From positions 23,252,661 through 23,316,660 of the forward strand of contig OZ035961.1 of NCBI GenBank assembly GCA_964034945.1: a stretch of 64,000 nt of DNA. The letters are read 5' to 3'. The DNA is from Chrysopilus asiliformis. Lineage: Eukaryota; Arthropoda; Insecta; Diptera; Rhagionidae. Shown piece by piece: positions 1 to 10,896 of the stretch; position 1 is the first letter of the stretch, and the number at the start of each line of letters is the position of its first letter. Made by a program: the position numbers and the translations under genes. Under the pieces are notes generated by a model that had not been told where the DNA came from, did no database searches, and saw only the letters and a list, made by a program, of their open reading frames with translations.

Positions 1-779
1 TGTTGCAACCCTTAAATTGAAGTTCATAAAAAAATATATCCTTACTTAAAAAATAAGGAAATTAATTTCAAAGTGCATTAATTCCTTAAGTAATTAATTA
101 AAGATTCAAGTATATTTTATGTTTGTCATTTGTTTTATACTAAACCTTCGATATTGTGCCGGTTTAACGCTGCTGCACCCATAATTTAAACAAAGCCACA
201 GACATATAATTTTTTTTATCCCATATCATGATGGTCGCATAAAATGATATTCCATTACTTCTGTATGATGAATTCTAAATCCATCTGTCGATGTTTACTT
301 ATGTAGACAGACTATCTAAGCGTTATACCTTCATTCTAGTTAGCTGCCACATTCATTAGAGATTAATATGCGAAACGTTTCACAAATATTTAATGTTGAT
401 TTTAGTAATAAGAAAACATACAATATTGTATATTAGGGGTAGGCTTTCAATATTTATTATTCTTATTTTATTGTCCATCACTTGCAAAAAAGTTTTATGG
501 TGTTTCAACGCAACCATATCGATTGTTAATTGTTTGCTAAAATTACATATATCTACCTATTTAATAGCTTCTAGTAAGAATTCGTAGTAACGATTTGTGG
601 CGAAAATATTTTTCAATAAAAAAATACTTGCTTTAACAGGACTTTAACGGTTTTTTACGACGATGGGATGTAGCGCAATCGCTTTTTCATTCCTGAAAAC
701 GTTTTGGAAATATTTTTTTATGAAAATTAGGGTAATTTTTGCGCCCCTTTTTATACTCTATATGATATACACATAGATT

Positions 780-1400
780 TAGTATACCGTTTGTAACTCA
801 TCGGACACAAAAATTAACTACACCAGGGTGTTAGAGAGGCCAAAAGATTTTGATTTCCGCATGTCCGTTCGTCTGTCTCTCTGTCCGTTCGTCCGTTCGT
901 CCGTCCGTCCGTCCGTGAAGACCATAACTTTCGAAAGGATTGAGCTAGAGACTTGAAATTTCGTATAGTTACATTTCTCGTAGATGACCAGGGCTGGAAT
1001 CATGTATCTCGACGCGTCTCGGTCTTTCGGCTTCGACGCAGCTTTTAACTCTTGACTTCGTCATATCAGCAGCTTCAAATTTCCTGGAGTGACAGTCAGA
1101 ATCACGTTTCGATTCATAGTGACGATTCCGCGAAATTTCAAGCTGCAGATATGGCGAAGTCAAGAGTTAAAAGCTGCGTCGAAGTCGAAAGACAGAGACG
1201 CGTCGAGATACAGGATTCCAGCCCAGGCTAAGTTCTTGAACGGGCAAAATTGCACCATTCTTTCCTCTCTCCCCCTACAAACGAAACCGTTTTTTTTGCG
1301 ATTTTCTCGAAAACGGTAAGTAATATTGAAAAATTTATAAAGGTAAAATGTATTTAGAATAGGATTTTACATAACTCAGTCATACATCAACCACTGCTTC
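780..1400 (-). repeat. dispersed repeat with GACG-type simple tract, copy 1
   Basis: Read on the minus strand this has the same order of blocks as copies near 27.7-28.1, 32.1-32.5, 34.5-35.2 and 54.7-55.2 kb: a run ending in CGAAAACGG, the phrase AAATTTCAAGTCTCTAGCTC, a GACGGACGGACG simple tract, the words CGGAAATCAAAATC, then CACCCTGGTGTAGTTAAT. The tract from 870 to 915 is pure CCGT/TCGT repeats. Part of it (1010-1050 against 1140-1210) is also an imperfect inverted repeat around the words AGTCAAGAGTTAAAAGCTGC. Coding potential here is illusory: the simple tract reads as a TDGRTDG-type peptide. Confidence 0.7.
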
Positions 1401-1700
1401 CCCCCTCTCCATATCAAACTCCCATTCAATTGTGGGGCTTTTCCAAATTTAATCCAAAAACTGATGTTCTCTCGACTTTCTCGATGAGTAAGAGCCGAGC
1501 AGAACTTCTCGCTCAAAGTTCTGAGCGATCGAATTATGGGAGACAGTTTAGAGTTCTCGGAAAACTCCGAGCGAATACGGAACGGATAGAAGGTCGAGCG
1601 GAGCGTTCAAAGTTCTTTTAGAGAATCAAAGAACTCGCCCATAGTAGACAGAAATGGGAGTCGCTAGTTTTTAGATTTTTTTTTCACTGGAGCTTTCACC

Positions 1701-2040
1701 AGAGAACAAATAATCTAGAGAATAAACTCTTAGAACAAATTTTTGACAAATTTCCCCTTCGAAGGGGGGAAAAATGTCCCTATCAATCACTAGCTACGGC
1801 CTAAAAGCATAGAATAATATACACTACGTAGTGTATATTATTCTATGCTAAAAGTTAATTACTTTTAGACTAGGGAGCACGAAGCAGAGAGAACATTTCT
1901 CGTCGTATCTATTCAATGAGATGGAGGAATCGAATGGATAATTTTTTCCGTGTTACATCGGATCCTCTTGCTTCATCTCACAGAAAAATTTTCTCTAAAA
2001 ATTTGTTCTAAGAGTTTATTCTCTAGATTATTTGTTCTCT
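1701..2040. mobile_element. fold-back MITE with 44-bp perfect terminal inverted repeats
   Basis: Bases 1701-1744 and 1997-2040 are perfect reverse complements (outer end AGAGAACAAATAATCTAGAG). There is no transposase inside. Flanking target duplications are not obvious, so the superfamily is not assigned. A separate perfect 42-bp palindrome is nested at 1807-1848. Confidence 0.6.
1807..1848. repeat. perfect 42-bp palindrome
   Basis: The sequence GCATAGAATAATATACACTA is followed directly by its own reverse complement through the central CGTACG-like core (CTACGTAG). It lies in the loop of the 1701-2040 fold-back element. It would form a cruciform or hairpin without a loop; no function can be assigned. 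Confidence 0.8.
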
Positions 2041-2131
2041 GCTTTCACTGTTTAAAAACCTTGAGAGTGCCAAGCACCCTCTTAAAAAAAACTCGTACTG
2101 AACGGAAAATTCGCCTAAGAACATGTGAATG

Positions 2132-2226
2132 GGGGATCTAAAGGCCAAAAATTAGTGGAAGTATGAAATATGAGTATGAAATGATGAATATGAAATATTT
2201 CCGCTAATTTTCGGCCTTTAGATCCC
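2132..2226. repeat. short hairpin, about 28-bp arms
   Basis: GGGGATCTAAAGGCCAAAAA at 2132 onward is mirrored by the reverse complement ending in CGGCCTTTAGATCCCC at 2226, with an AT-rich loop that repeats TATGAAAT several times. It is probably a small MITE. No target duplication was resolved. Confidence 0.6.
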
Positions 2227-3051
2227 CTTTTCATCTCGCTTTTTCACAATTTTCTGTATACAGTGACGGCGGTAACACTAACGCATACTCCTCCTTACAA
2301 GTGTGACGAATTGTATGGACAGCCCCTGACGGAAAACTCACTGAAAGTAGTCTCACTGAATGAAAAACTCACTAAAAAAAAACTTTTCAGTGAGTTTTCT
2401 ATACTGGTTGGTTGCGGGATTAAGTTTTTCTTTTGATCAGTTTAGATTTTAGTAAGTTTTCCTTTCGGCGAGATTGGATCTCGGTAAGTTTTCTTTTCGG
2501 TCAGTTAATTTTTTCTGTAAGTTTAGATGTAAGAATTCAAATATTCTTTATGGTATGGAAAAATACGAAATGTTATAAATAGTTCTTTTCTTTGTTTCAT
2601 TAATCGCTCAGAAGGGATATTCAATAGAAATTAGATAATATTATTCGAATTTCCGGCAACGCTATAACATAACATGTTCTGTGAAATCGAAATTAAATGG
2701 ATAATTTTTACACTTAATTGAATTGATCGATTTACATTCAAATTGGCAACGGGTAAAATTGTACTTTAATCGAATGTTAATTGAATAGAAAACTATTTAA
2801 AATCCAACTATACGTGAACAGTTTTCTAACCAAAACTACATTTGAAAATTGACCATCAAACATCCATTTGTGGCTTTTTGAACAAAATTTTTGCGGTTTG
2901 TTTCGCTTCATGTTTTATAGAGAGTATGCAAAATTGTTTCACTTTTTTATACAGAAAAGAAATAGTAAAAATTTCATGTGTACTTAAAAATTTTTACATG
3001 TGATTCCAAAATAAAATGCTTACTTAAAATTTTAATTTTTTTTTTTTGCAG

Positions 3052-6000
3052 ATTTTAGTAGATCTAGTACAAGGTGAGTTTATGCAATTAGGCTCAAAGG
3101 AGACAGAAAACGAAAGGTTCGCCCATTACCTGACGAAAACGTACAGAAAAACCGCCTCGTTAATTGCAAATACTTTAAAAGCGGTAAGTATTTCTTATAC
3201 TCTTTGTATTTTTTTTTTTCAATTTTAGTTTTCGATTGGACATAAGTATGTACATCGATGTACATAAACAGCATAATGTATTTATTCTCAACACTCTTGG
3301 CTAAGAGGGATTAAAACTGAACTCTTGAGTGTTGAGTTGATGTTGACTGACCATCCGCGGTAATGAATTGAAGAGTTTAAGCTTTTTTTGGTCATTTAAT
3401 ACCAATTCGAAACAAATTTATGCGTTTTTCGTGTGTGATGAGAGACGAAAATCTTTTTGAACAAAAAAGTGTTTTCATTTCGAAATGCCACTTATGCTTT
3501 TTTTGTACAACACTTGTAAATGTGTGTTTTTTTTTGAGTACAAGTACATCTTTTAGGCTCTTGCACTTATCATAAATTCATCATTTGTTTTTGAAATCTG
3601 ATTATTATTTTTAAGTCGTGGTATTTTTTTTAGATGGCGCTGCTGGCAGGTGCTGATGAGCCTTTAGTCGATGTCGCTTTCCAATATGGCCGAAATGTAG
3701 GTCTAGCCTTTCAACTAGTTGATGACCTTTTGGACTTTGTCTCATCATCGGAACAAATGGGTAAACCAACGGCGGCTGATTTAAAATTAGGATTAGCCAC
3801 CGCACCAGTTCTTTTCGCTTGTGAAAAGGTAAATTGTTATGATTTTTTAATTAGGGGTTGTTCATAAACTAAGCTTATAAAAATAGGGTAAGGAGGGATT
3901 TCAGGTAGAGTAACGACGGTATTAAATCTCATATAAAAAATCGTTTGAGAAAGAGTCTGACGAGTGTGACGAGGAGGGGAGGGTAGGTAGAGATTCGAAA
4001 AGACGCAAATTAGCGAGACGTATTTTTTGAACAGGCCTTAGTTTAGTGTTACAATACCGCCGGCCGTTGTTATTTTCCAAAAATTTTCCAATCAGAAGAG
4101 GGAAAATGACAATATAAGATATCCTGTGATTTGTAGTCCAAGGAACTCGACCCTTGTATAAAATTTCATCAAAATCGGTTACCTTTTTTATGGTTTATTC
4201 TAAAACAAACATTCAGACAGACAAACAGAGAAACGGAAATTTGAAAAATGTTTTTTTTTTTGCTCCAGTATAACATTTAAAATTTTGATCTGCACATTTA
4301 TTTTCCATCTTGATTATTTACATATTATTTTCCTCGGTTCTGTAATATCGTGAAAATGATATTTGTGAAAAAATTCCATCTGTTGTTAAGTAATCGAAAA
4401 TAATTTACGATCGTTTCCAATCGATTAATAAAATAGCATTTATCCTCGGTATTAAACATTGGTTTAAACGTAATATGTTTGCTCCTTAAACCCATCAAAT
4501 TATGATGAAATCATTAAATTTTTTTCCCTCGTCGTTTTTCATTTTTTCTGTCTTATTAATTAATGTTAATTAATTCTTTTTGTATAATCGATTTTCTCGA
4601 TCGCGTGTGAGTTATTTTGCTTTTGTTTACTTTAGATACGCGATCAGCATTATTATAAGCTTTCGATTTTTTATTATGTGTTACGCATTTCATGGAGCGT
4701 ATGTTAGATAAAGATTTTATTTTGTTAAATTTTACAGTTTCATATATTTTTTTTGTATTAAATTATTTGTGCATGAAATGCAAAGGTCGTATAAAACAAG
4801 CGTTTTGCCGCTAATTAGCGCCAATTACTTGGATTGATTTTCAATTTCTAATATTTGGTGACTAAATTGTAATTTATTCTAATCAAAGTTGATCGTTTTT
4901 TTAATCAGTAGAATTTTTTAGAGAAATAACGGATGTGGTACTAAATTTTACGTAACAATCACATGCATCGCAAGAGTGACATAGGGGTGCGAAAAAGCTA
5001 AAACTAGCGCTTCGTCAGTTTATTAGTAGGCGTTTTTTTTTTACCTTTCTTACATATAAGAAATTCGAAAGCTGTTATCATCCCATAGAACCCTATGGAA
5101 CTCGATTTTGAAAAACAAAAAAAAAACCGTTTTTGAGAAAATCGCGAAAAAAAATCCATTTGTATGGGAAAAGAGGGAAAGGGGTGGGGTCAATTTTTTC
5201 CATTTTCGGAAGAGGTTTCTCTTTTGACAAAAGCCTGTTGCATGCCAAATTTCAACTTTCTACATCGATTAGCTCTCGAGTTTTTAAATATTTTTGTACA
5301 AAAAAAATGCAAAATTTTACCCAATTATGCTACATTTACACGAATGACAAATTTGTCATTTTTTTCTTGTCATTATGTTAATTCCCGTGTAAATGGCATA
5401 ATTTTTGTAATTTTTTCTGTCAGAAAATGTCAATCTCTCATAAAAGAATGAACTTGTCCATTCTTTTATGCCAGATTGTCATTCGTGCAAACGCAATATT
5501 AGTTATGACAACTTTAGTATTCAACTTTTGTCATAACTAATATTGCGTTTGTACGAATGACAATCTGGCATAAAAGAATGGACAAGTTCATTCTTTTATG
5601 AGAGATTGACATTTTCTGACAGAAAAAATTACAAAAATTATGCCATTTACACGGGAATTAACATAATGACAAGAAAAAAATGACAAATTTGTCATTCGTG
5701 TAAATGTAGCATTATATTCAAAGTTTGATTATGTAAGAAAGGTATAATGGCACCGTTAGGTGGATTAAGCTGTGTCTAGTTTTATAGAAAAATTATCTCA
5801 CACCTTAGAGGGCTTCCACCCAGAGGTTGGAAAGCAATTGTGTATAGAAATTGAATTATTAATAAAAATTTACTTTAATTTTCATTTTAGTACCCAGAAT
5901 TGAATCCAATGATAATGCGACGTTTCCAAGAACCCGGTGATGTTGAAAGAGCTTTTGAATTAGTCCACAAGTCTCAAGGATTGGAGCAAACTCGCTTCTT

Positions 6001-6112
6001 AGCCCGTAAACATTGTATTGAAGCGATACGATTGGCTCAGGAGATGGCAGACTCACCGTACCAAAAAGGCCTATGTGTAGTCAGCGATTTAGTTATCAAT
6101 CGGATGAAATAA
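3052..6112 (+). CDS. PDSS1: decaprenyl-diphosphate synthase subunit 1, C-terminal exons
   Basis: PDSS1 is a long-chain trans-prenyltransferase that builds the polyprenyl tail of ubiquinone in mitochondria, normally with PDSS2; the Drosophila orthologue is qless. Three exons are supported: 3052-3183 (44 codons, from ILVDLVQGEFMQLG), 3634-3828 (65 codons) and 5891-6112 (73 codons plus stop TAA). All junctions are phase 0 with AG/GT borders. The second exon carries the second aspartate-rich motif inside LAFQLVDDLLDF, which binds magnesium and isopentenyl diphosphate, and the following GKPTAADLKLGLATAPVLFA typical of the family. These 182 residues are less than half of a usual enzyme of roughly 400. 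The first DDxxD region is missing because it is upstream of the window, so this is a partial gene by window edge, not a broken one. The 2.06-kb last intron carries MITEs. The family assignment is firm; expression and the exact orthologue name are inferred. Confidence 0.93.
3854..4042. mobile_element. MITE of the TTGTCCATAAA-end family, copy in PDSS1 intron
   Basis: The left end reads GGGGTTGTTCATAAACTAAG and the right end is an imperfect reverse complement (ACGTATTTTTTGAACAGGCC). Related ends occur at 21013, 21690, 22697, 22880 and near 2310. It has no coding capacity. Confidence 0.5.
4090..4262 (+). repeat. dispersed repeat fragment with CAGACAGACAAACAGAGAAACGG tail
   Basis: The stretch around 4150-4240 has the wording TAAAATTTCATCAAAATCGG followed by a CAGACAGACAAACAGA simple tract, as is common at the end of insect interspersed repeats. 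It is non-coding. Confidence 0.4.
5328..5711. mobile_element. palindromic 384-bp MITE with TTA target duplication
   Basis: The two arms (about 165-190 bp each) are almost perfect reverse complements, starting TGCTACATTTACACGAATGA on the left and ending TCATTCGTGTAAATGTAGCA on the right. Between the arms is a short loop near 5510-5530. TTA at 5325-5327 and TTA at 5712-5714 look like a 3-bp target duplication. A 3-bp T(T/A)A duplication is known for PIF/Harbinger elements, which suggests but does not prove that class. It sits in the last PDSS1 intron, about 180 bp before the terminal exon, and would form a very stable hairpin in the pre-mRNA. Confidence 0.8.
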
Positions 6113-6123
6113 TACATAGTTTA

Positions 6124-6129
6124 AATAAA
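6124..6129 (+). terminator. polyadenylation signal of PDSS1
   Basis: AATAAA occurs about 12 bases after the stop codon, with further AATAAA-like copies in the next 20 bases (AATAAAATATGAAATAAA). The first may be too close to the stop to be the one used. Confidence 0.5.
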
Positions 6130-7784
6130 ATATGAAATAAATATTAAAATTATATATAATATTCAAATGAATATAATTATAAAAAAAAACATATAAAGTA
6201 ATTATAATAAATCAAATAGAATTACATAGCTATCATAAAAATATAAAATAAGCTAATATGTCTATTATTAGTTTGTAATATACTATTTTGGGAATCTAGG
6301 GAAACTTTGTTATAATTTAAATATATTTCTTTTTTGTTAAATTTTACTTTCTATCCTATAAATATTATTTGTTAAGTCATTGCTATGGATGAATGAAAAT
6401 TGGTCGGTATAATAAGATCCTTGAATTGCAATCCCAGTCTAAATCAAAATATTAATATTATTACAATTTGAGAGAGAATGTAAGAATGTAAATGTGTCAT
6501 GTTCAGATCTACTTTCCTATTTTCATTTAACAATTGTTTCATTTTTATTTTCACTAGTTTACAAATTTTTCTTTTAATTTTAATACATAATAAATGATAA
6601 TGTCTTGTTAAAAAGTTTTTGCTAATGACATTTAATTTAATATGAAATTCAATAATTTAAAGAAAAGTAAAATACAGAAAATGTCATAAATTTTCCATAT
6701 GGGGAAAATGTAAAGAGGTTAATAATTTATAAATGTATAAAGAATCATAAATTGTACTTAAAGACAGCACGATTTCCATTATAATTGTTTCATTGTATAT
6801 AAGAAAAAAAATTTTAGGACAATATATCTATAATGGTTAATATATTGATGTAAATAATGTTTTTTTAACGAAAAAAAAAAAATAAAAACCGAAAAAAATA
6901 CTAAAATGACGGATATTAAATAGATTATTGTGTGAGAAAAAATGAATATCGCAAATAATTAATATTGAAAGAAATTTTTTGATTTAATTTCAGTTAATTC
7001 GACAATTGCTAGGATTTTAAATCGTGCAAGCAACCTTATTACATTGTAAAATCATTTTAGTTTAATAATAATAATAATTTGAATGTTGTCAGTGAATTAT
7101 ACTCATATAGACGAATGATAAAGTACACCATAAATTTTATAAAATCAAATTTATTTTAAATGAGTTAAGTGTAAAATTAGACGAACACCAAAATGCTGCC
7201 AATTACTATTAGAAAAGAATCGGAGAACATAATATTATAATCTTTCTTTGTCACAAATACCAATAAACAAAATTTTATACAAAAAATATATTTATGGAGC
7301 AGTACCAAAAATCAGTTTATTTACCAGTTTATTTTATTTTCAAAATAATAATTTTTAATCTTTCGTTAAAAGTTTTTTTTAGTTATTTGTGCAAACAAAT
7401 TGTTATTATACATTAATAAAAAGTAAAAAAAAAACACTGTTTTGACTCATTTGAAAATACAGTCTCTTGCAATTTCTGAAAATCCATTATTTTGGTCATT
7501 GCCGGTTAACGGAATTTCACTAAAAATTGATAGGATAGTCTGATACTAGGACCAAATAACTCTAGCTACAGTAGTTTTTGACAAATCTTGTACACAATCT
7601 AACATACAGAAATTTGCTTTTGTAATGTGGCTCCGGTTGACCCGGGACGCTGTGATACAGATGTTCAATACATTGTCAAAAATCCATATCTCACTAACGG
7701 AGTTAGATTTCTTAAAGATTATTTTGGATTGTAAAAGAGGAGTGCCAGGAGTAAAATTTGGCGAGTTTTCAATATTTATTTTTA
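6130..7784. other. AT-rich intergenic sequence
   Basis: Mostly A/T runs with stops in all frames on both strands. Its first part is probably 3' UTR of PDSS1. A slightly less AT-rich block at 7600-7700 (around CGGTTGACCCGGGACGC) was not recognised. Confidence 0.6.
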
Positions 7785-8024
7785 CAGGGTGATTCGTAAG
7801 TTCTAGACAAAAATGAGAAAAATTTACAATTTGTATTCTATGAATGGTTTTTTGGTTTTTATGAAATTATAATGCTACGATTTGATAGAAAAACATTAAC
7901 AATGTTAGAAATGTCATAAGATTTGAAATACCGAACTTGTTGAAAACTCCGGTGGACCCTATATGAGAATTACAGAACTAGAATAAGCTTATTACACCGT
8001 TTTTAACAATGAATCTTTGGACAA

Positions 8025-8760
8025 TAATATTGGGTGTGTGAATTAATTTCCGGCCTATTTAGTGAAATAAAACTCATATTTTTCGGTAGACAAAAAAAAC
8101 CTATACAAAGAATTGCCCATCAGAAACTACAAATTTTTTGCAACATTCGAATTCCGCGTCGAAAGAACGACTCGTCTTTTGAAGTTATCCACGAATCGAC
8201 CCATTTCTTGATATATTCATATGAAGTGAAGTGCTGGTGAGACAGGCCATGCGTCATCGATCGAAACAAGTTGTAGTCGGAAGTGGCAATGCCTGGTGAA
8301 TATGGCAGATGGGGTAGGACATCCCATTTCAGCATTTCCATGTATATTTTGACTGGCCTTGCAGCTCGAGCGTTGTCATACTGAAGAATAACTTTATCGT
8401 GTTCCAAATGCTTGGAGACATTTGGAAATGGCTTGTTGAGTAACATTGAATGTTTCTGCAAGTTATTTTTGTGTCTGAGACGAATCTTTATTGAGTTATG
8501 TCTCCAATTCTTCATCTTTGAACTTTTTCACTTAGCCAGAGCATTCTTTGTCCTCCGTGTTAAAATCACCGCTTTTAAAACGTTGAAACCATTCTTTGCA
8601 GGTGGTTTTAGTTGGAGAAAGATCACCATACATTTCCTCAATCAAACGACATGTTTCTGTGGCGCTGTTCTATGAAATAAAATATTTCAGTAAAACTTCC
8701 CACAAATGGCGTTTATTTGGAATGTAACTCGACATTTACAAGGAAAGATAAATATTAATT
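8025..8760 (-). mobile_element. mariner relic, internally deleted
   Basis: On the minus strand, about 8690-8522 encodes the N-terminal helix-turn-helix part of a mariner transposase (NSATETCRLIEEMYGD, then CKEWFQRFKSGDF) and ends at a stop. After a gap, 8515-8120 encodes the C-terminal catalytic part (DKVILQYDNARAA with the second catalytic Asp; LPHLPYSPGIATSDYNLF with the third; then the VDSWITSKDESFFRRGI tail). The middle third, with the first catalytic Asp, is missing and replaced by unrelated frame, so the copy is dead. A possible end sequence TTGGGTGTGTGAATTAATTT lies near 8028; the opposite terminus was not identified. A second candidate end CAGGGTGATTCGTAAG lies at 7785. Confidence 0.85.
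8120..8515 (-). pseudogene. mariner transposase, C-terminal fragment
   Basis: This is the 3' catalytic half of a DD34D-type mariner transposase within the relic described at 8025-8760. The first roughly 30 codons of the open frame (MKNWRHNS onward) have no mariner character and come from rearranged sequence. From DKVILQYDNA on, the match to the family is continuous. The extreme C-terminus is altered (MLQKICSF). Without the N-terminal DNA-binding domain and the first catalytic Asp it cannot transpose. Confidence 0.85.
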
Positions 8761-8924
8761 AATTACAAAGCAAACAAATGACTTTACTATGTTTGACAAC
8801 TGAACAATAAGATGTCAAAAGCAGGTGCAGATATATGCAAGTGTTGCAATGGCCATTAAGGTAGGGACTTGACATTTTACATAAACAAGTTTTTCTTAAA
8901 AAGCAATCTTAGGTTCTTAAATTT

Positions 8925-9130
8925 ACACAATCGAACAACTCTTTCCCCTCTCCCTTATATAAGTGGAATTATTTTTTGCAATTTTCTCGAAAACGGTGCA
9001 CTTGATAAAAAAAATATATAAAGACGGAAATGATTTATAACATGATTTTACATAACTCATAGAACATGTACTCATAGAACATATTTTGATTTCCATTTCT
9101 GCTATCACCCTTTTCTCTATCCCATAGAAG
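8925..9130 (-). repeat. dispersed repeat fragment
   Basis: Contains CAATTTTCTCGAAAACGG, AAATATATAAAGACGG and GATTTTACATAACTCAT, the same wording as the copies at 1.3, 34.7 and 55.0 kb. The 34 bases at 9070-9103 are repeated exactly at 10523-10556. Confidence 0.6.
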
Positions 9131-10896
9131 TGCATGATTTTTTCTGACTATATCAATGTAACTGTCCCTTATATTTATTTATATATTATGCAAGGCAGTG
9201 CGTTTTTTTAGCCAAATGCAAAAAAAAACTTTGTTTCGTATCGGAGGTGAAAGTAAAGAAAAAACATTTATTTTAATGTTTTGAAAGACATTTTAAATCT
9301 ACATAAAATATATTTTCGTTACAAAGAAACGTTTTAGTTGAATGGTTCGGTCGGCTGGGAAGTTGGATCGCCAAAGCACGAAGTTGACATTTTTTTGTAA
9401 TATAAATTATATATCAAATATAAATATATGCGCTAGTTGAATAATAATAAAGTTATGGGTATTTAAAACCTCTTGACTACTGTTGGTATTTTCACTACAA
9501 AAAAATGTTTAATAATTAGGTAATATTGATATTTGCAATTATTATTAAATGTTTAAAATCATTTACATTAAAATCAGGGCAAACAAATATTTTTCCCACA
9601 CATCAAAAGTCAATCAAAATGTAACTTCCGAATGAGGACATCCAAACGTTTTCGTGCTATTGTTTTTCAATGGTAACATCATATTGACTTAAGATCAATC
9701 AGACAATATGTAAAATTCTTATAAAATCTGTGCACAACCGAAATAACCTTGTGGCGTCTTTCCAACACGACATCGATTAATCTGGTTATTGGGTTAATTG
9801 CAAGCAATAAAATCAAAATATGTGAACTGGGGTGGAAAAAGTTGGTGTTGCATTGATCTATTTTCGACGATTGGTAAACAAAATAGTAGCTAAGATAAGG
9901 AAACTTTCTTTCCAATATTGAAACGGTGTAAAAAGGTTTTCTAAATAAAAACGACATTGATTTGGCTGTCGGTCGTTAAGATTGACGGTGCGTGCACTGG
10001 AGTTGCAGTCAATTGAAGGTTTGATTGAAGGTTCTCGAATGGCGTCAAGTTCCATTTACCTAGAAAATGAATAACAGGAAGTAGTAGTAACCTTAAAAAA
10101 CAAACACCTAAAACTTCTTATCTACGCATCTATCCGATTTTGATGGTTTTTACTTGTTCCACTTCCTGATATGTTACGAAGGCAGTAGTAGATATGGTAT
10201 CTCCGATGTGGCACGAAGGAGCCAGATAGACAAAAGGAAGGCATCGACTGAAAGGTAAACTTTGACTATGGTGGGAACTATTTGGAAATAGGTTGGCTTT
10301 ATCTATAGATATTTGTGGACATAGTAGTTGGTGTAGTGCCTGCAGCCCATTGTTCCACGTTATCCATGATAATGACGGTCGGTTGGGGGGATATGCAAGG
10401 GGGCTATGATATCAAATTGGTTAAATAAGTTTTGTGCAGGTATTCATCCCTCGTCTTATGGAATGTGGAATGGAGAAATTTTACTTTCGTGTGCAAATTC
10501 CGTACTTGGTACCGACCTATCCACTCATAGAACATATTTTGATTTCCATTTCTGCTGCTTTATGATTGCGAAACAAATTCCTGTCGCTCACGTTGCCCTC
10601 GAATTGCCTTCAGGTATGTGCAATGAATGTTCTTTTGCTCCTGTTCTCAATTCGAATTCGTCGTCTATTGAAGAACTCAAACTGGATTTGTGATCTTTTA
10701 ACTCCTCGGGGTAATCCTCTTCGATTAGTATTCGAAATCTCGTAGATGGTAGACAAGTTAAATGTCCAGTGCTAGCGGAAAATTTTCATAGCTTTACCGA
10801 TTCGTAATTAGTGCTGAAGTGATGTTTGGCTCGGATATTCTTTGAATGGTGAAACGTAATTAAGGGATACAATGTTTTTCTAACTAACAACAAGGA
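9131..10896. other. intergenic, no recognised gene
   Basis: Two stretches are less AT-rich than their surroundings: 9661-10060, which is fairly open on the minus strand in three overlapping frames and preceded there by an acceptor-like TTTTCTAG at about 10061, and 10140-10700, open on the plus strand at 10406-10693. I recognise no protein in any frame. They could be degraded transposon or 5' untranslated sequence of the gene that starts at 10897. Confidence 0.4.

Larger units (their letters stand above)
1..3051 (+). other. intron or upstream part of the PDSS1 gene
   Basis: The first recognisable PDSS1 exon begins at 3052 behind a long pyrimidine tract ending in AG, and it starts in mid-protein, so this stretch is most simply an intron whose 5' exon is outside the window. 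I looked for the preceding enzyme segment with the first aspartate-rich motif on this strand and did not find it. The stretch holds a dispersed repeat at 780-1400, a fold-back element at 1701-2040, a hairpin at 2132-2226 and otherwise AT-rich sequence. Short ORFs here (for example 393-587) have no coding character that I recognise. Confidence 0.55.

Noticed and set aside
818..1003. Minus-strand ORF reading as a TDGRTDERTNGQRDRRTD-type peptide
   Set aside because: It is a translation of a GTCC/GACG simple tract within a dispersed repeat; other copies give similar peptides in other frames.
8412..8675. Plus-strand 87-codon ORF
   Set aside because: Antisense shadow of the mariner transposase relic.
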